Part shown: piece after piece, positions 1 through 8,177 of the stretch
Layout: each line of letters begins with the position of its first letter
Numbering within the stretch: the first letter of the stretch is position 1
Virus record (IMG/VR): IMGVR_UViG_3300009788_002519
Span: 1 to 42,717 of that record
Reading direction: 5' to 3' (one strand)
From: a virus
Length of the DNA: 42,717 nt
The notes under the pieces: model-generated
What the model saw: only the letters and a program-made list of their open reading frames with translations
The model's database searches: none
What the model was told of the DNA's origin: nothing
Program-made: the position numbers and the translations under genes

Positions 1-43
1 AGCCAACATCGAAGAACCAATATTTGAATTCACAGGAGACATC

Positions 44-997
44 ATGGATCAAGGCGCAACTGTTGTGTCCTTGGGTCAAATATTTGAAGAATCAATGAAG
101 ACCCTGTCCGAAACACCACAGGATATAATAGGGTTGCCCACAGGATTTCCCGCGTGGGATGAGGCTATCGGTGGTGGTTTGAGACCAGCTACGGTTAATG
201 TAGTGGGGGCCAGGGCGAAGGTTGGAAAATCATTTTTCTGCATGAACGTAGCTCGCAACATAGCCGAGAATAACATACCGGTCCTGTACTTAGACACAGA
301 ATTGACCAGTGATATGCAACTTCACAGATTGACATCTCTCGTAACGAAAGTAGAATTGAATCACATAGAGACTGGCCAGTTCGTTAAGAATCATCACGAA
401 TCAGATGCTGTCTGGGGTTGCAAAGAACACATCAAAGAACTAACGATTGATCACTTCTCTGTTGCTGGTATGTCTCCGCAAGCTATTATGTCAATAGCAA
501 GACGATGGTTGTCGAAGACTGTTGGCTTCACAGACAGTGGAGCAGCGAAGCCGTGTCTTATAATATACGACTACATAAAGCTTATGAACGACGGTAGCTT
601 CAAAAACAACCTGCAAGAATATCAACTACTAGGTTTTTTGATAACTGCACTACACAACTTCGCAGTCAAATTCAAACTTCCTGTTCTGGCTACTGTTCAG
701 TTAAACAGAGATGGTGTTGAGAAAGAGGGTTCAGAGGTAGTGTCTGGATCGGATAGAATCATTTGGCTATGTTCTAACTTCACCATATTAAAGCCCAAAT
801 CACAATCAGAACTAAACGAAGACCCACAATACAACGGCACCAAAAAACTAATCGTGACAGCTACCAGAAATGGTTGTGGAATGGAGGACGGTGAATACGT
901 CAACGTCATAGATGAATTGTCTGTGGGTAAACTTTCGGAAGGAAAATCATTTTCTGCCGTAGCGCATCAAGCATTGGAGAACCAAGCTAGTGAGTAA
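44..997 (+). CDS. DnaB-like replicative helicase (RecA-fold ATPase domain)
   Basis: This is probably the replicative helicase, which unwinds DNA ahead of the phage polymerase. The 317-residue protein carries the C-terminal ATPase domain of the DnaB/SF4 family. Visible motifs are Walker A GARAKVGKS (residues 55-63), the catalytic-type Glu in LDTEL (about 86), Walker B CLIIYD ending at D176, and the sensor stretch ATVQLNRDG (about 216-224). The DnaB N-terminal helical domain is missing. The frame stays open upstream to the window edge, so a longer protein is possible. I chose the ATG at 44 because AGGAG sits 6 bases before it. The stop overlaps the next gene, a primase, so helicase and primase are probably translated together. 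A RadA/KaiC-type ATPase is the main alternative. Confidence 0.85.
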   Translation: MDQGATVVSLGQIFEESMKTLSETPQDIIGLPTGFPAWDEAIGGGLRPATVNVVGARAKVGKSFFCMNVARNIAENNIPVLYLDTELTSDMQLHRLTSLVTKVELNHIETGQFVKNHHESDAVWGCKEHIKELTIDHFSVAGMSPQAIMSIARRWLSKTVGFTDSGAAKPCLIIYDYIKLMNDGSFKNNLQEYQLLGFLITALHNFAVKFKLPVLATVQLNRDGVEKEGSEVVSGSDRIIWLCSNFTILKPKSQSELNEDPQYNGTKKLIVTATRNGCGMEDGEYVNVIDELSVGKLSEGKSFSAVAHQALENQASE

Positions 998-2153
998 GTT
1001 TGAGCCATTGAATGTGGACTTTATTCAGGATCGTGCCTGCGAACGCATAACGGAAGTGTTCGATGCTCTAGGCATAGAATACACAGAACGGCACGATTAT
1101 ATACAAAGCGCATGTCCAGTCCACGGTGGAGAAAATCAAAGGGCACTGTTTTGGGCCATTAGATCGAACCACTGGCAATGCAAAACCAGGGGTTGTCACA
1201 GAGACCCTATTACAGGCGTATCTAACAGTGTTTTTGGATTGGTAAGAGGTGCTATGAGCCTCAAAACAGGGCATAAGTGGGATTTCAGGCAAGCAGTTAA
1301 TTTTGTCACGCAAGCCTTGGGTCTAAAAGACTGTCCAGAAGATACGGCTACGGCACAGGATATTGAGATAGCTAAGATGCTGAAGATTCACAGGAAAAAT
1401 CAGGCACTACCAAAAGACCATGGCGCATTACTGTCTGAAACAATTAAACATCTCAGACCTGACCAAGTATATTATCCCCATAGAGGCATTTCGCCCGATC
1501 TCATTGCTAAGTACCATATATCATTCTGCAACACTAGGGGTAAGCCGATGTACAAACGAGCATTTTTTCCCATCCTCGACGATAAGGGAAGATACATAGT
1601 TGGGTGGTCCGGAAGAAGTATCTATGACAAATGCCCAAGATGCAAAATGCATCACCATCCCGATCGCGAATCATGTCCTAACCCTAGCTACAAAGGATTG
1701 TATACCAAATGGAAACACTCTAACGATTTTCATGCTGAGAAATGCCTGTATAACATATGGTACGCGAAATCATTCATAAGCAGAACAGGTGTTGTCATTC
1801 TTTGTGAAGGGCCTGGGGATGTATGGGCATACGAAGCGGCGGGTATTAAAAACAGCGTAGCACTGCTCGGTACTAGCATGTCCCGCCAACAGAGACTCAT
1901 GCTTCAGAACGCTGGGGCGCTAACCATTATATGCACTTTCGACAACGATGAATCAGGACAGAAGGCAATGGAAAGGATGGAAAAAGAGTTGACTCACTAC
2001 TTCAGGGTATTCTGTGTCACGCCCACAACTGTAAACGACATAGGTGATATGTTTAGTGGGGACATATTGTCTCAAATTGGTCCCATTTTGCAACAAGCGT
2101 CTAGGGCTGAAATGCTGTCAGACGACTATACTGTGGAGAAAGTATATGACTGA
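990..2153 (+). CDS. DNA primase, DnaG type (zinc-binding plus Toprim)
   Basis: This protein probably synthesises RNA primers for the phage fork. The 387 residues begin with a zinc-binding module (C42, H45, C64, C69 in CPVH...CKTRGCH). The DnaG catalytic core follows, with FFPILDDKGR and GWSGRS at about 192-210. The Toprim fold has the acidic motif CEGPGDVWA (E273) and the metal-binding FDNDESG (D318, D320). An extra small zinc-knuckle-like insert (C215, C218, H221-H223, C229) interrupts the core between GWSGRS and the KWKHS segment. The start is GTG at 990, overlapping the helicase stop. No C-terminal DnaB-interaction domain is obvious; the protein is much shorter than a full bacterial DnaG (about 580 residues). 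The next gene begins inside its last codons. Confidence 0.9.
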   Translation: MSKFEPLNVDFIQDRACERITEVFDALGIEYTERHDYIQSACPVHGGENQRALFWAIRSNHWQCKTRGCHRDPITGVSNSVFGLVRGAMSLKTGHKWDFRQAVNFVTQALGLKDCPEDTATAQDIEIAKMLKIHRKNQALPKDHGALLSETIKHLRPDQVYYPHRGISPDLIAKYHISFCNTRGKPMYKRAFFPILDDKGRYIVGWSGRSIYDKCPRCKMHHHPDRESCPNPSYKGLYTKWKHSNDFHAEKCLYNIWYAKSFISRTGVVILCEGPGDVWAYEAAGIKNSVALLGTSMSRQQRLMLQNAGALTIICTFDNDESGQKAMERMEKELTHYFRVFCVTPTTVNDIGDMFSGDILSQIGPILQQASRAEMLSDDYTVEKVYD

Positions 2154-2772
2154 GAAATTCGGGAAAATTGAAGACTCTGGTGAAAGACGTGGATTTGATA
2201 CCGGAGCTAAGCGGGATGTAGATGGAGACAAGCCGAGATTCGATCTTATCCCTATTACCGTCCTGCAAAGAGTCGTGCGATGTTATGAGAATTTTGATCT
2301 ATCAGAAATCGTGAGCAAGGATATTTCTGACAAACTGAAAGCACGAATAATGAACCTTGGTTTTTCGTGGGGGGCCTACCCTCTTGACGACACTCTTCTG
2401 GAGATAATCTGGATTTGCCTTGAAGTTATCGAACTACAAGAAAACGACAATGTTCTGTCAACTAATTCAAAGTCGTTCTGTGGATTTCACGCAATATCTG
2501 CCAAGACATATCTTAGGATAGCTAATCACTATGGTGGTGGAGCCAAGAAGTATGATCCATGGAACTGGTCCAAGGGAATGCCATTTAGTGTGTTTCATGC
2601 CAGCTTAATGCGACATATTTTCAAGATCATAGACAACGAAGTAAACGAAGATCATTGGAGTGCGATATTCTTCAATGCAGCGGCTATCTTACATTTCAGG
2701 ATGGTCGGTCGAGTGGATATGGATGATGTTACTCCAAGACTAGAAGAGTGGGGAGACTATGCGAGTAGTTAG
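2146..2772 (+). CDS. DUF5664-type dATP/dGTP diphosphohydrolase-like protein
   Basis: This 208-residue protein has the pattern of the phage DUF5664 family: GAKRDVDGDKPRFDLIP near the N terminus (about 20-36), then GGGAKKYDPWNW and a helical segment with FHASLMRHIFK. Family members are annotated as dATP/dGTP diphosphohydrolase N-terminal domains, which suggests a role in shaping the nucleotide pool during replication. That activity is known for only a few relatives and is inferred here. About 95 residues are inserted between the two conserved halves, which are usually close together. I used the ATG at 2146, which overlaps the primase stop, rather than the longer in-frame extension lying inside the primase gene. 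No PurZ or other 2-aminoadenine genes are visible in the window. Confidence 0.65.
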   Translation: MTEKFGKIEDSGERRGFDTGAKRDVDGDKPRFDLIPITVLQRVVRCYENFDLSEIVSKDISDKLKARIMNLGFSWGAYPLDDTLLEIIWICLEVIELQENDNVLSTNSKSFCGFHAISAKTYLRIANHYGGGAKKYDPWNWSKGMPFSVFHASLMRHIFKIIDNEVNEDHWSAIFFNAAAILHFRMVGRVDMDDVTPRLEEWGDYASS

Positions 2773-3715
2773 ATGTAGTTCATCTGCCATAAATCTGTAT
2801 AATCATTGTCCATTTTCGTATTTCATGCAGTACATATTAGGCATGGAATCGCAGTCTGGGAAAGCTGCGCTTCAAGGTAGCATAGTACATCAGACTCTAG
2901 AGTGGATGATTCTCTTGAGTAAACATGGGAAAACTAATGTTGATCCCATGTGGCTACTGCATCGTGCTTGGGACGAACTCGTTGTTAAGTCTCCGACTAT
3001 CAGTATTCGTAAGATAACTACAAGACTTGATAGAGAGACTGGACGCCACAAGGAAGCGGCAGATTTCAAGAAGTGTCGTGTTGCTCTGGAGCATATTCTG
3101 GCAAACGAATTTTACAATCCGTATAATTTGACAAAGATAATTTGTGTAGAACAGTGGTTCGCGTTGGAAATACCAGGAGAAGAGTGGAAGTGCCTGGACA
3201 AGGAAAACAAAGAACACCAATTTGCCATTCGTGGTTTGATAGACTTAGTACACGAGATCGACGAAGATACAATAGAAATCGTAGACTGGAAAACAGGTAA
3301 GAAAAAAAGCTTCTATACGCAAATAGATATCGACGAAGCAGTGTTGATGCGGGAAGTTCAGCCGAGGCTGTACCATCTCGCGGCATTCGATTTGTACCCA
3401 CAATACAAAAATATATGGGTTACCTTCTATTACTGCAACGATGGTGGTCCAGTGACTATATCTCTTTCTCGTGATGATATACCTCTGACTATAGCTAGCC
3501 TTCACCGTTTTTTGACAACAGTTAGCAAGGATACGCTGATTCGTAGGAACCGTTCATGGAAATGCCGGATGTGTAGTTTTGAGAAGAATAGTACGTGCCA
3601 TAAGGTGTGGTCTGATTTGCACACCTTGGGGGGCGAATACGTTGAGCAGAAGTATGCAGACTTGACATTTGAAGGCCAGCAACTAATTGGGAAGACAGAG
3701 GAATTAGATGTCTAA
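2759..3715 (+). CDS. Cas4/RecB-like PD-(D/E)XK exonuclease with Fe-S cysteines
   Basis: This is a predicted single-strand-processing nuclease of the Cas4/AddB/RecB superfamily. The 318 residues show the full signature: CPFSYF with C17, GSIVHQTLE with H44, GLID with D162, VDWKTG with D176 and K178, and the QPRLY motif (Q201, Y205) typical of RecB-family nucleases. Three more cysteines near the C terminus (C269, C272, C280) complete a Cas4-like four-cysteine set expected to hold a 4Fe-4S cluster. There are no Cas genes or repeats nearby, so the likely role is phage recombination or end processing. The ATG overlaps the preceding stop and the gene overlaps the start of the polymerase gene, so it is part of the replication operon. 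Confidence 0.85.
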   Translation: MRVVRCSSSAINLYNHCPFSYFMQYILGMESQSGKAALQGSIVHQTLEWMILLSKHGKTNVDPMWLLHRAWDELVVKSPTISIRKITTRLDRETGRHKEAADFKKCRVALEHILANEFYNPYNLTKIICVEQWFALEIPGEEWKCLDKENKEHQFAIRGLIDLVHEIDEDTIEIVDWKTGKKKSFYTQIDIDEAVLMREVQPRLYHLAAFDLYPQYKNIWVTFYYCNDGGPVTISLSRDDIPLTIASLHRFLTTVSKDTLIRRNRSWKCRMCSFEKNSTCHKVWSDLHTLGGEYVEQKYADLTFEGQQLIGKTEELDV

Positions 3716-4892
3716 CCTCAAGGAAAAAAGCAAGATGAGTAAGAAAACTTATTGTCCCCTCCACGTACACTCTTTCTACTCGCTACTGGATGGCTTGTCT
3801 TCTCCGAAAGCCCTCGTAAAGAGATGTGTTGAACTTGGTCTGCCGGGTTGCGCGATAACTGACCACGGTAGCATAAGTGCCATGAAATCATTTTATGATG
3901 CATGTAGAAAAGCAAAAATCAAACCCGTCATTGGGTGCGAGATATACATCTGTTTGCAGGATGCCACGATCAAGAATAACGACAACAATAAGCGACACCA
4001 CTTAATAGTGCTGGCCAAAAACGACCAAGGCATAAAAGACCTGATGTCTTTGGTTAGCGAATCCAATAAGCCGGAACACTTCTACAGGAAACCTCGTATC
4101 AGTATGGAAGGTCTTGCTCCGTTTGCGAGCAAGGGCAACCTCATTCTTCTGTCTGCGTGTATCGGTGGAGAACTACCCTCTAGCTTGTTCACCGATTTCA
4201 AAGCGGCGTGCAGCCTAAGTGAACATGGTGGCGAAACCAATCTATTACAAGTCCGAGCGTGTCTAAAGCCAGATTGGAAAGAAGTTGGTAAAGAGATCAT
4301 AAAGAGATTTGTTACCATAGCTGGCGAAGGTAACTTCTATCTTGAACTTCAGGACGAAGGCATGTCTGTCCAGACTGTGGTTACGGAATGTTTGAGAATA
4401 TTGGGTGAAGAGACAGGAATTCCTACAGTAGCAACTATAGATGCTCATTACGCATCTAAGAAAGATGCAGAAGATCAAAGACTACTTCTATATGCGCAAC
4501 TACACACCACAAAAGAAGATCAGGCTCGCAAACAACAGCAGGGTATAGACATAATGGACTTTTTTGTGTCGGACGAATATTTCATACCTTCCTATGAAGA
4601 AATGAGGAAAAGATTCACAGAGGAAGAACTTCAGGCGTCCGTAGACATAGTCGACACCATCAATTACTCGGAACTTGGACATGATCCTTATCTGCCGATT
4701 TTCACAAATAAAGAATCAGAGAAGTTGGGATTGAATTCCAATGATTATCTGAAGCATCTTTGTATAGAAGGTGCCAAGGTGAAGTTGTCACACCTTGATG
4801 GTGCCCAAAAGAAAGTCTATTGGGACAGGCTACAAAGAGAACTGATCGTTATTGCAGAAGCGAAACTGGCTGATTACTTCTTGATAGTATGA
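3708..4892 (+). CDS. dnaE: DNA polymerase III alpha subunit, N-terminal part: PHP domain up to an in-frame TGA
   Basis: This is the start of a bacterial-type C-family replicative polymerase. The first 80 residues are a PHP domain with LHVHSFYSLLDG (H19, H21), ITDHG (D52, H53) and GCEIY (E78). Further PHP signatures are RHHLIVLAKN and IDAHYASKKDAEDQRLL, so the metal-binding residues look intact. The frame then enters the conserved ADYFLIV segment and meets TGA at 4890-4892, at the position where many DnaE proteins have Trp (YFLIVWD). Downstream the same frame continues with uninterrupted homology for 397 codons. An alternative start is ATG at 3735; ATG 3708 overlaps the previous stop and has GAGGA upstream. 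Unless the TGA is read through or is an error, this gene makes only a 394-residue PHP protein. Confidence 0.9.
   Translation: MSNLKEKSKMSKKTYCPLHVHSFYSLLDGLSSPKALVKRCVELGLPGCAITDHGSISAMKSFYDACRKAKIKPVIGCEIYICLQDATIKNNDNNKRHHLIVLAKNDQGIKDLMSLVSESNKPEHFYRKPRISMEGLAPFASKGNLILLSACIGGELPSSLFTDFKAACSLSEHGGETNLLQVRACLKPDWKEVGKEIIKRFVTIAGEGNFYLELQDEGMSVQTVVTECLRILGEETGIPTVATIDAHYASKKDAEDQRLLLYAQLHTTKEDQARKQQQGIDIMDFFVSDEYFIPSYEEMRKRFTEEELQASVDIVDTINYSELGHDPYLPIFTNKESEKLGLNSNDYLKHLCIEGAKVKLSHLDGAQKKVYWDRLQRELIVIAEAKLADYFLIV
4890..4892 (+). other. In-frame TGA inside the dnaE reading frame
   Basis: The codon lies between FLIV and DACRFVDS. A single G-to-A change from TGG would produce it. Both sides are in the same frame and match DnaE, so there is no frameshift. 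Neighbouring genes use TGA as a true stop and TGG for Trp, so a general reassignment of TGA is not supported. Confidence 0.9.
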
Positions 4893-6083
4893 GATGCATG
4901 TCGATTTGTCGATAGCAAAAACGGGCCTAGAGGCAAAGGTCGAGGGTCTGGCGCTGGTTCACTAATCAACTACCTTACAGGTATCACTGGTATTGATCCG
5001 ATCGAATACGGTCTGTATTTTGAGAGATTCTACAACATGAGTCGTAACATCCCTCCACACTTTGATGTTGGTTCGGTAGACTTCATGTCGTGGATGTCAG
5101 ACAATTTCGAATTATTACACACTAGGGATACAGACGAAGAGAGAAAAGCGGTATCTCTACATTTGGCAAGACGGATAAATGGGGGCAAGGTCAAGTTCAC
5201 CGCCGCGATGAAGGCAGAAGTTGAATGGATCGACGCCAAGAATCAACGGATGTGGATGTATCTATATGACATGATTCAGGGTAAACCGGCTTCAAATCCT
5301 TCTAATTCGCATCTGGCATACGGTCTTGGCATAACGATTGCTGAGCAAAATGAGCTAGATATCGATCGCAAGGTCAAAACCCATGACGGTCATATTAGTT
5401 TACCAGATATCGACACTGATATCGGCGTTGTGTTCCGTAGTGAGGTTATCGCCTATCTAAAAGAGAGATGGGGAGAGGATTATGTAGCTCAAATGATCAC
5501 GTTCGGTCGCTTACAGGGCAAGGCAGCGCTGAAAGAAGTGTTCCGTGCTCAGCCCGATCTGGTCAGGCATCTGATGAAGGTCAAAGCACTCAAGGAAGGC
5601 AAAGATGTCACAGATATCAGTACGACACCACACGATCTGTGTAACGAAATAACACGATACATACCCGACGAAGCTTCAATCGCAGATGAGTTGAGACAAG
5701 CCAGGAATGAGCAGGGAGATGATTATGGCATTCTGCAATGGGCTATACATCACGTAGATCAAGTTCAGGATGCTTATGAGTGGTACAAACCGTTGTTTGA
5801 CCAAGCTATGAGAATTGAAGGTACCAAAAAGTCCCAGTCAAAACACGCCGCTGGCGTTGTCATAGCCGACAGACCGATAGAAGGACTTGTTCCGTTAGCC
5901 TACGATGCTAAGAATAAGGATCGTGTCGTTGGTCTAGAGATGGCAAACGCAGAAGCCCTGGGCGCTGTCAAGTTCGACTTCTTGGGCGTTGTTGCTCTGG
6001 ACAAATTGTGGGAAGCCCAAGATTTGATCAACGGTAAACTGTCGAACAAGGTATTGGACGAAGAATTTGTGGAGACCGAATGA
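4893..6083 (+). CDS. dnaE: DNA polymerase III alpha subunit, palm part in frame after the TGA
   Basis: This is the continuation of the polymerase frame and encodes the catalytic palm. It contains GRGSGAGS (411-418 if the TGA is counted as a residue), YFERF, LPDIDTD with the catalytic aspartates D567 and D569, SKHAAGVVIAD, and KFDFLG with the third aspartate D757. The first in-frame ATG is at 5037. It lies after GRGS, so a protein starting there would lack an essential nucleotide-binding motif; readthrough from 3708 is needed for a working enzyme. About 115 extra residues (448-563) sit between YFERF and LPDIDTD, which are almost adjacent in E. coli DnaE. The protein ends shortly after the FDFLG helix, before the fingers. 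The stop overlaps the next start (ATGATGA). Confidence 0.85.
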   Translation, partial: DACRFVDSKNGPRGKGRGSGAGSLINYLTGITGIDPIEYGLYFERFYNMSRNIPPHFDVGSVDFMSWMSDNFELLHTRDTDEERKAVSLHLARRINGGKVKFTAAMKAEVEWIDAKNQRMWMYLYDMIQGKPASNPSNSHLAYGLGITIAEQNELDIDRKVKTHDGHISLPDIDTDIGVVFRSEVIAYLKERWGEDYVAQMITFGRLQGKAALKEVFRAQPDLVRHLMKVKALKEGKDVTDISTTPHDLCNEITRYIPDEASIADELRQARNEQGDDYGILQWAIHHVDQVQDAYEWYKPLFDQAMRIEGTKKSQSKHAAGVVIADRPIEGLVPLAYDAKNKDRVVGLEMANAEALGAVKFDFLGVVALDKLWEAQDLINGKLSNKVLDEEFVETE

Positions 6084-6820
6084 TGAGACACAAGGTTACT
6101 CTGATTGTCAAAACATTCGAAAGACCGCAATGTATCAAACGTCTCATCTACAGTGTGAAGATGAAATACCCTAATATCCGAATAGTGGTTGCGGACGACA
6201 GCAGAGAGTTTAGTTCTCTTTCTGGTGTTGATGAACATATTAGAATGCCCTACGACAGTGGAGTTTCAGCAGGAAGGAATTTAGCCCTCAGTAAGGTTGA
6301 TACCCCGTTCGTTGTGACACTCGATGACGACTTTGTCTTCAATGAAAAAACAAACCTAGAGAAATGGCTTAATATCCTAGAAACGACTAACCTAGATATG
6401 GTTGGCGGCAACGTAGCTGGACACCCGACCTACAACGCTAGTCTTCACATAGAAGACAACGCACTCGTGTTCAAACCAGAGCCAGTTGGATCAGAAGGTG
6501 ATTTCCTTCTTTGGAATATAGTCCTTCAATTTTGGATGGGGAGAACAGACAAAATCAGAGAAATTGGCGGATGGGATGACGATTTTAAAACAGTAGATCA
6601 CATCATCTTTTTCGCACGCTCGATTGGCAAATTGAAAATTGGTTATTGTCCATACGTCAGCGTAGGACACATGCAAATACAAGACCAAAAATACTATCAA
6701 CACAGGAATGGACGAATGCAGCAATATTTACGACTACTCATGGAAAAGCTTGGAGTCAATCGGGTCATAAATGTTTATGGAAGAACACTTTACACATATG
6801 ATGGGCACGCGATACAGTAA
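6080..6820 (+). CDS. Family 2 (GT-A) glycosyltransferase, B4GALNT-like
   Basis: This is a predicted nucleotide-sugar-dependent glycosyltransferase. The 246 residues start with VTLIVKTFERPQCIKRLI and reach IRIVVADDS at about 40. The metal-binding motif VTLDDDFVF follows near residue 90. TKTF..ADDS plus LDDDFVF resembles beta-1,4-N-acetylgalactosaminyltransferase-type GT2 proteins more than the common polyprenyl-phosphate transferases, and there are no membrane helices. The acceptor and sugar cannot be read from the sequence. It is the first gene of the 10.6-kb sugar island that separates the two dnaE parts; its ATG overlaps the dnaE-N stop, so it is probably translated from the same message. 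Confidence 0.8.
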   Translation: MMRHKVTLIVKTFERPQCIKRLIYSVKMKYPNIRIVVADDSREFSSLSGVDEHIRMPYDSGVSAGRNLALSKVDTPFVVTLDDDFVFNEKTNLEKWLNILETTNLDMVGGNVAGHPTYNASLHIEDNALVFKPEPVGSEGDFLLWNIVLQFWMGRTDKIREIGGWDDDFKTVDHIIFFARSIGKLKIGYCPYVSVGHMQIQDQKYYQHRNGRMQQYLRLLMEKLGVNRVINVYGRTLYTYDGHAIQ

Positions 6821-6835
6821 GAGGATACTATAGAT

Positions 6836-7606
6836 ATGAACGCAATGTACGCTGGGCCTTGGGTTGGTGAATTCGGATGGGAGTTGTGTTGGTGGAATCC
6901 AATGATACGACATTACTCTAAACAATATGGGTACACTACGATATCAGCACCAGAAAGTTCCCGATACCTGTATGAATTTGCCGATACTTTTATTCCACTC
7001 AAGACCAAGGGTATCACCTATTGGGAAGGGGAACTAGAAGGCGAATCTCCTGTTGTGAAACGATTTAGTATGACCCCAGAATATGAGTTTGCTCGACACA
7101 TAAATGAACCAGATAGAGTGTCAGCAAGACGGTCGTGGAGATCGCTGGCACCAGAAAATCCTTTCAAGGTTGCGGATGTTTTGTGTGCTTTCCGTCCAGA
7201 GAAATACATTAGAAATCGTCTTATCCCTGGCAAGGAGTATCCCTTTCAAAAATGTCAGGATATAGTGAATCTGCTTATCACCAAGGGTTTGTCAGTAGCC
7301 TGTTTTGGCGGAACAGAGAATCACTGTCCGACAGGTGCTGTAGACCTGAGAGGTACGTCATTGGAAAAACAGTGCTCAGCTATCGCTGGGGCAAGATGTG
7401 TCGTTGGGCCAAGTAGTGGGCCGATCCACCTTGCCAGCTTGTGCGAGTGTCCACATGTTACATGGATAGCGTCGATACATCATACGTTAGAACAACGGTA
7501 CAAGAAACTATGGAATCCTTTTAATACCCCAGTAAGATTTGTCTGCCATAGTAGGATACCATTATGTGAAGAGGTTGTAGAACACGCACTGGAGATTACA
7601 AGATGA
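6836..7606 (+). CDS. GT9 (heptosyltransferase)-like glycosyltransferase
   Basis: The 256-residue protein has an N-terminal segment WVGEFGWELCWWNPMIRHYSKQ resembling the acceptor-side loop of GT9-like enzymes. The C-terminal donor-binding part reads ACFGGTE, VDLRGTSLEKQCSAIAGARCVVGPSSGPIH and LASL, matching the heptosyltransferase pattern in which a G-x-x-(S/T)-G-x-x-H-L-A loop contacts ADP-heptose. Donor identity is inference, supported by the heptose-phosphate kinase gene 1.3 kb downstream. A 15-base gap with AGAGG upstream precedes the start, one of the few non-overlapping junctions in the island. ATG 6845 is an alternative start. Confidence 0.7.
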   Translation: MNAMYAGPWVGEFGWELCWWNPMIRHYSKQYGYTTISAPESSRYLYEFADTFIPLKTKGITYWEGELEGESPVVKRFSMTPEYEFARHINEPDRVSARRSWRSLAPENPFKVADVLCAFRPEKYIRNRLIPGKEYPFQKCQDIVNLLITKGLSVACFGGTENHCPTGAVDLRGTSLEKQCSAIAGARCVVGPSSGPIHLASLCECPHVTWIASIHHTLEQRYKKLWNPFNTPVRFVCHSRIPLCEEVVEHALEITR

Positions 7607-8163
7607 AAGGACCAGACATACGGGACATTTCTATCATTGACGCTATGCCGACATACGAATGTGATAATTATGTTTTGAATGTAGGTTGTGGGGATGGAAG
7701 GATAGACTATATTCTAAGTAGCATGGGATATGTAGTTTGCGCTACAGATTACAAAAAAAATGAGTCATGGGAAGAATCGGATGGATTGGAATTCTATCGA
7801 GCAGATATTTTCGATCTTGATACATTTAATAAATCTAGTCCTATTGTTATTTGTAGCGAAGTTTTGGAGCATCTAGAAAACTACAAGGTGGCTTTAGCGA
7901 ATTTGCTTGTATTAACTCAGGTAAGACTAGTTATAACAGTACCTTTCAAGAAATCTTTCGACAATGCCGCCCCGTCGCCAGAAGGACACTGCAACCACTG
8001 GGACGATTCACAAAATGGAGAATTCAAAGATATCAATGAATTCCGATCTTTGTGTCAACCATATTCTGTATCCATATCGAGAATTAGGACCAAACCAAAA
8101 GATGTGGCGATGAATCAATGGGCGTATTTAATAGTTGTCGACAAAAGACAAAAATACGGATAG
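7603..8163 (+). CDS. Class I SAM-dependent methyltransferase
   Basis: A 186-residue predicted methyltransferase. Motif I is VLNVGCGDGRID (about 26-37), the acidic residue ending strand 2 lies in CATDYK, and the motif IV region is IVICSEVLEHLENY. The EVLEHL pattern is common in small-molecule and sugar methyltransferases, so O-methylation of a sugar in the glycan made by its neighbours is plausible but unproven. Its start overlaps the previous stop. Confidence 0.75.
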   Translation: MKGPDIRDISIIDAMPTYECDNYVLNVGCGDGRIDYILSSMGYVVCATDYKKNESWEESDGLEFYRADIFDLDTFNKSSPIVICSEVLEHLENYKVALANLLVLTQVRLVITVPFKKSFDNAAPSPEGHCNHWDDSQNGEFKDINEFRSLCQPYSVSISRIRTKPKDVAMNQWAYLIVVDKRQKYG

Positions 8164-8177
8164 ATTGGAGACGAAAA

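Noticed and set aside
2146-2772. Evidence of a 2-aminoadenine (Z) genome
   Set aside because: DUF5664-type genes occur in many phages with normal DNA, and no PurZ or DatZ is seen in the window.
2759-3715. Cas4 of a CRISPR system
   Set aside because: The protein is Cas4-like but there are no other cas genes or repeats, and phages commonly carry such nucleases in replication operons.
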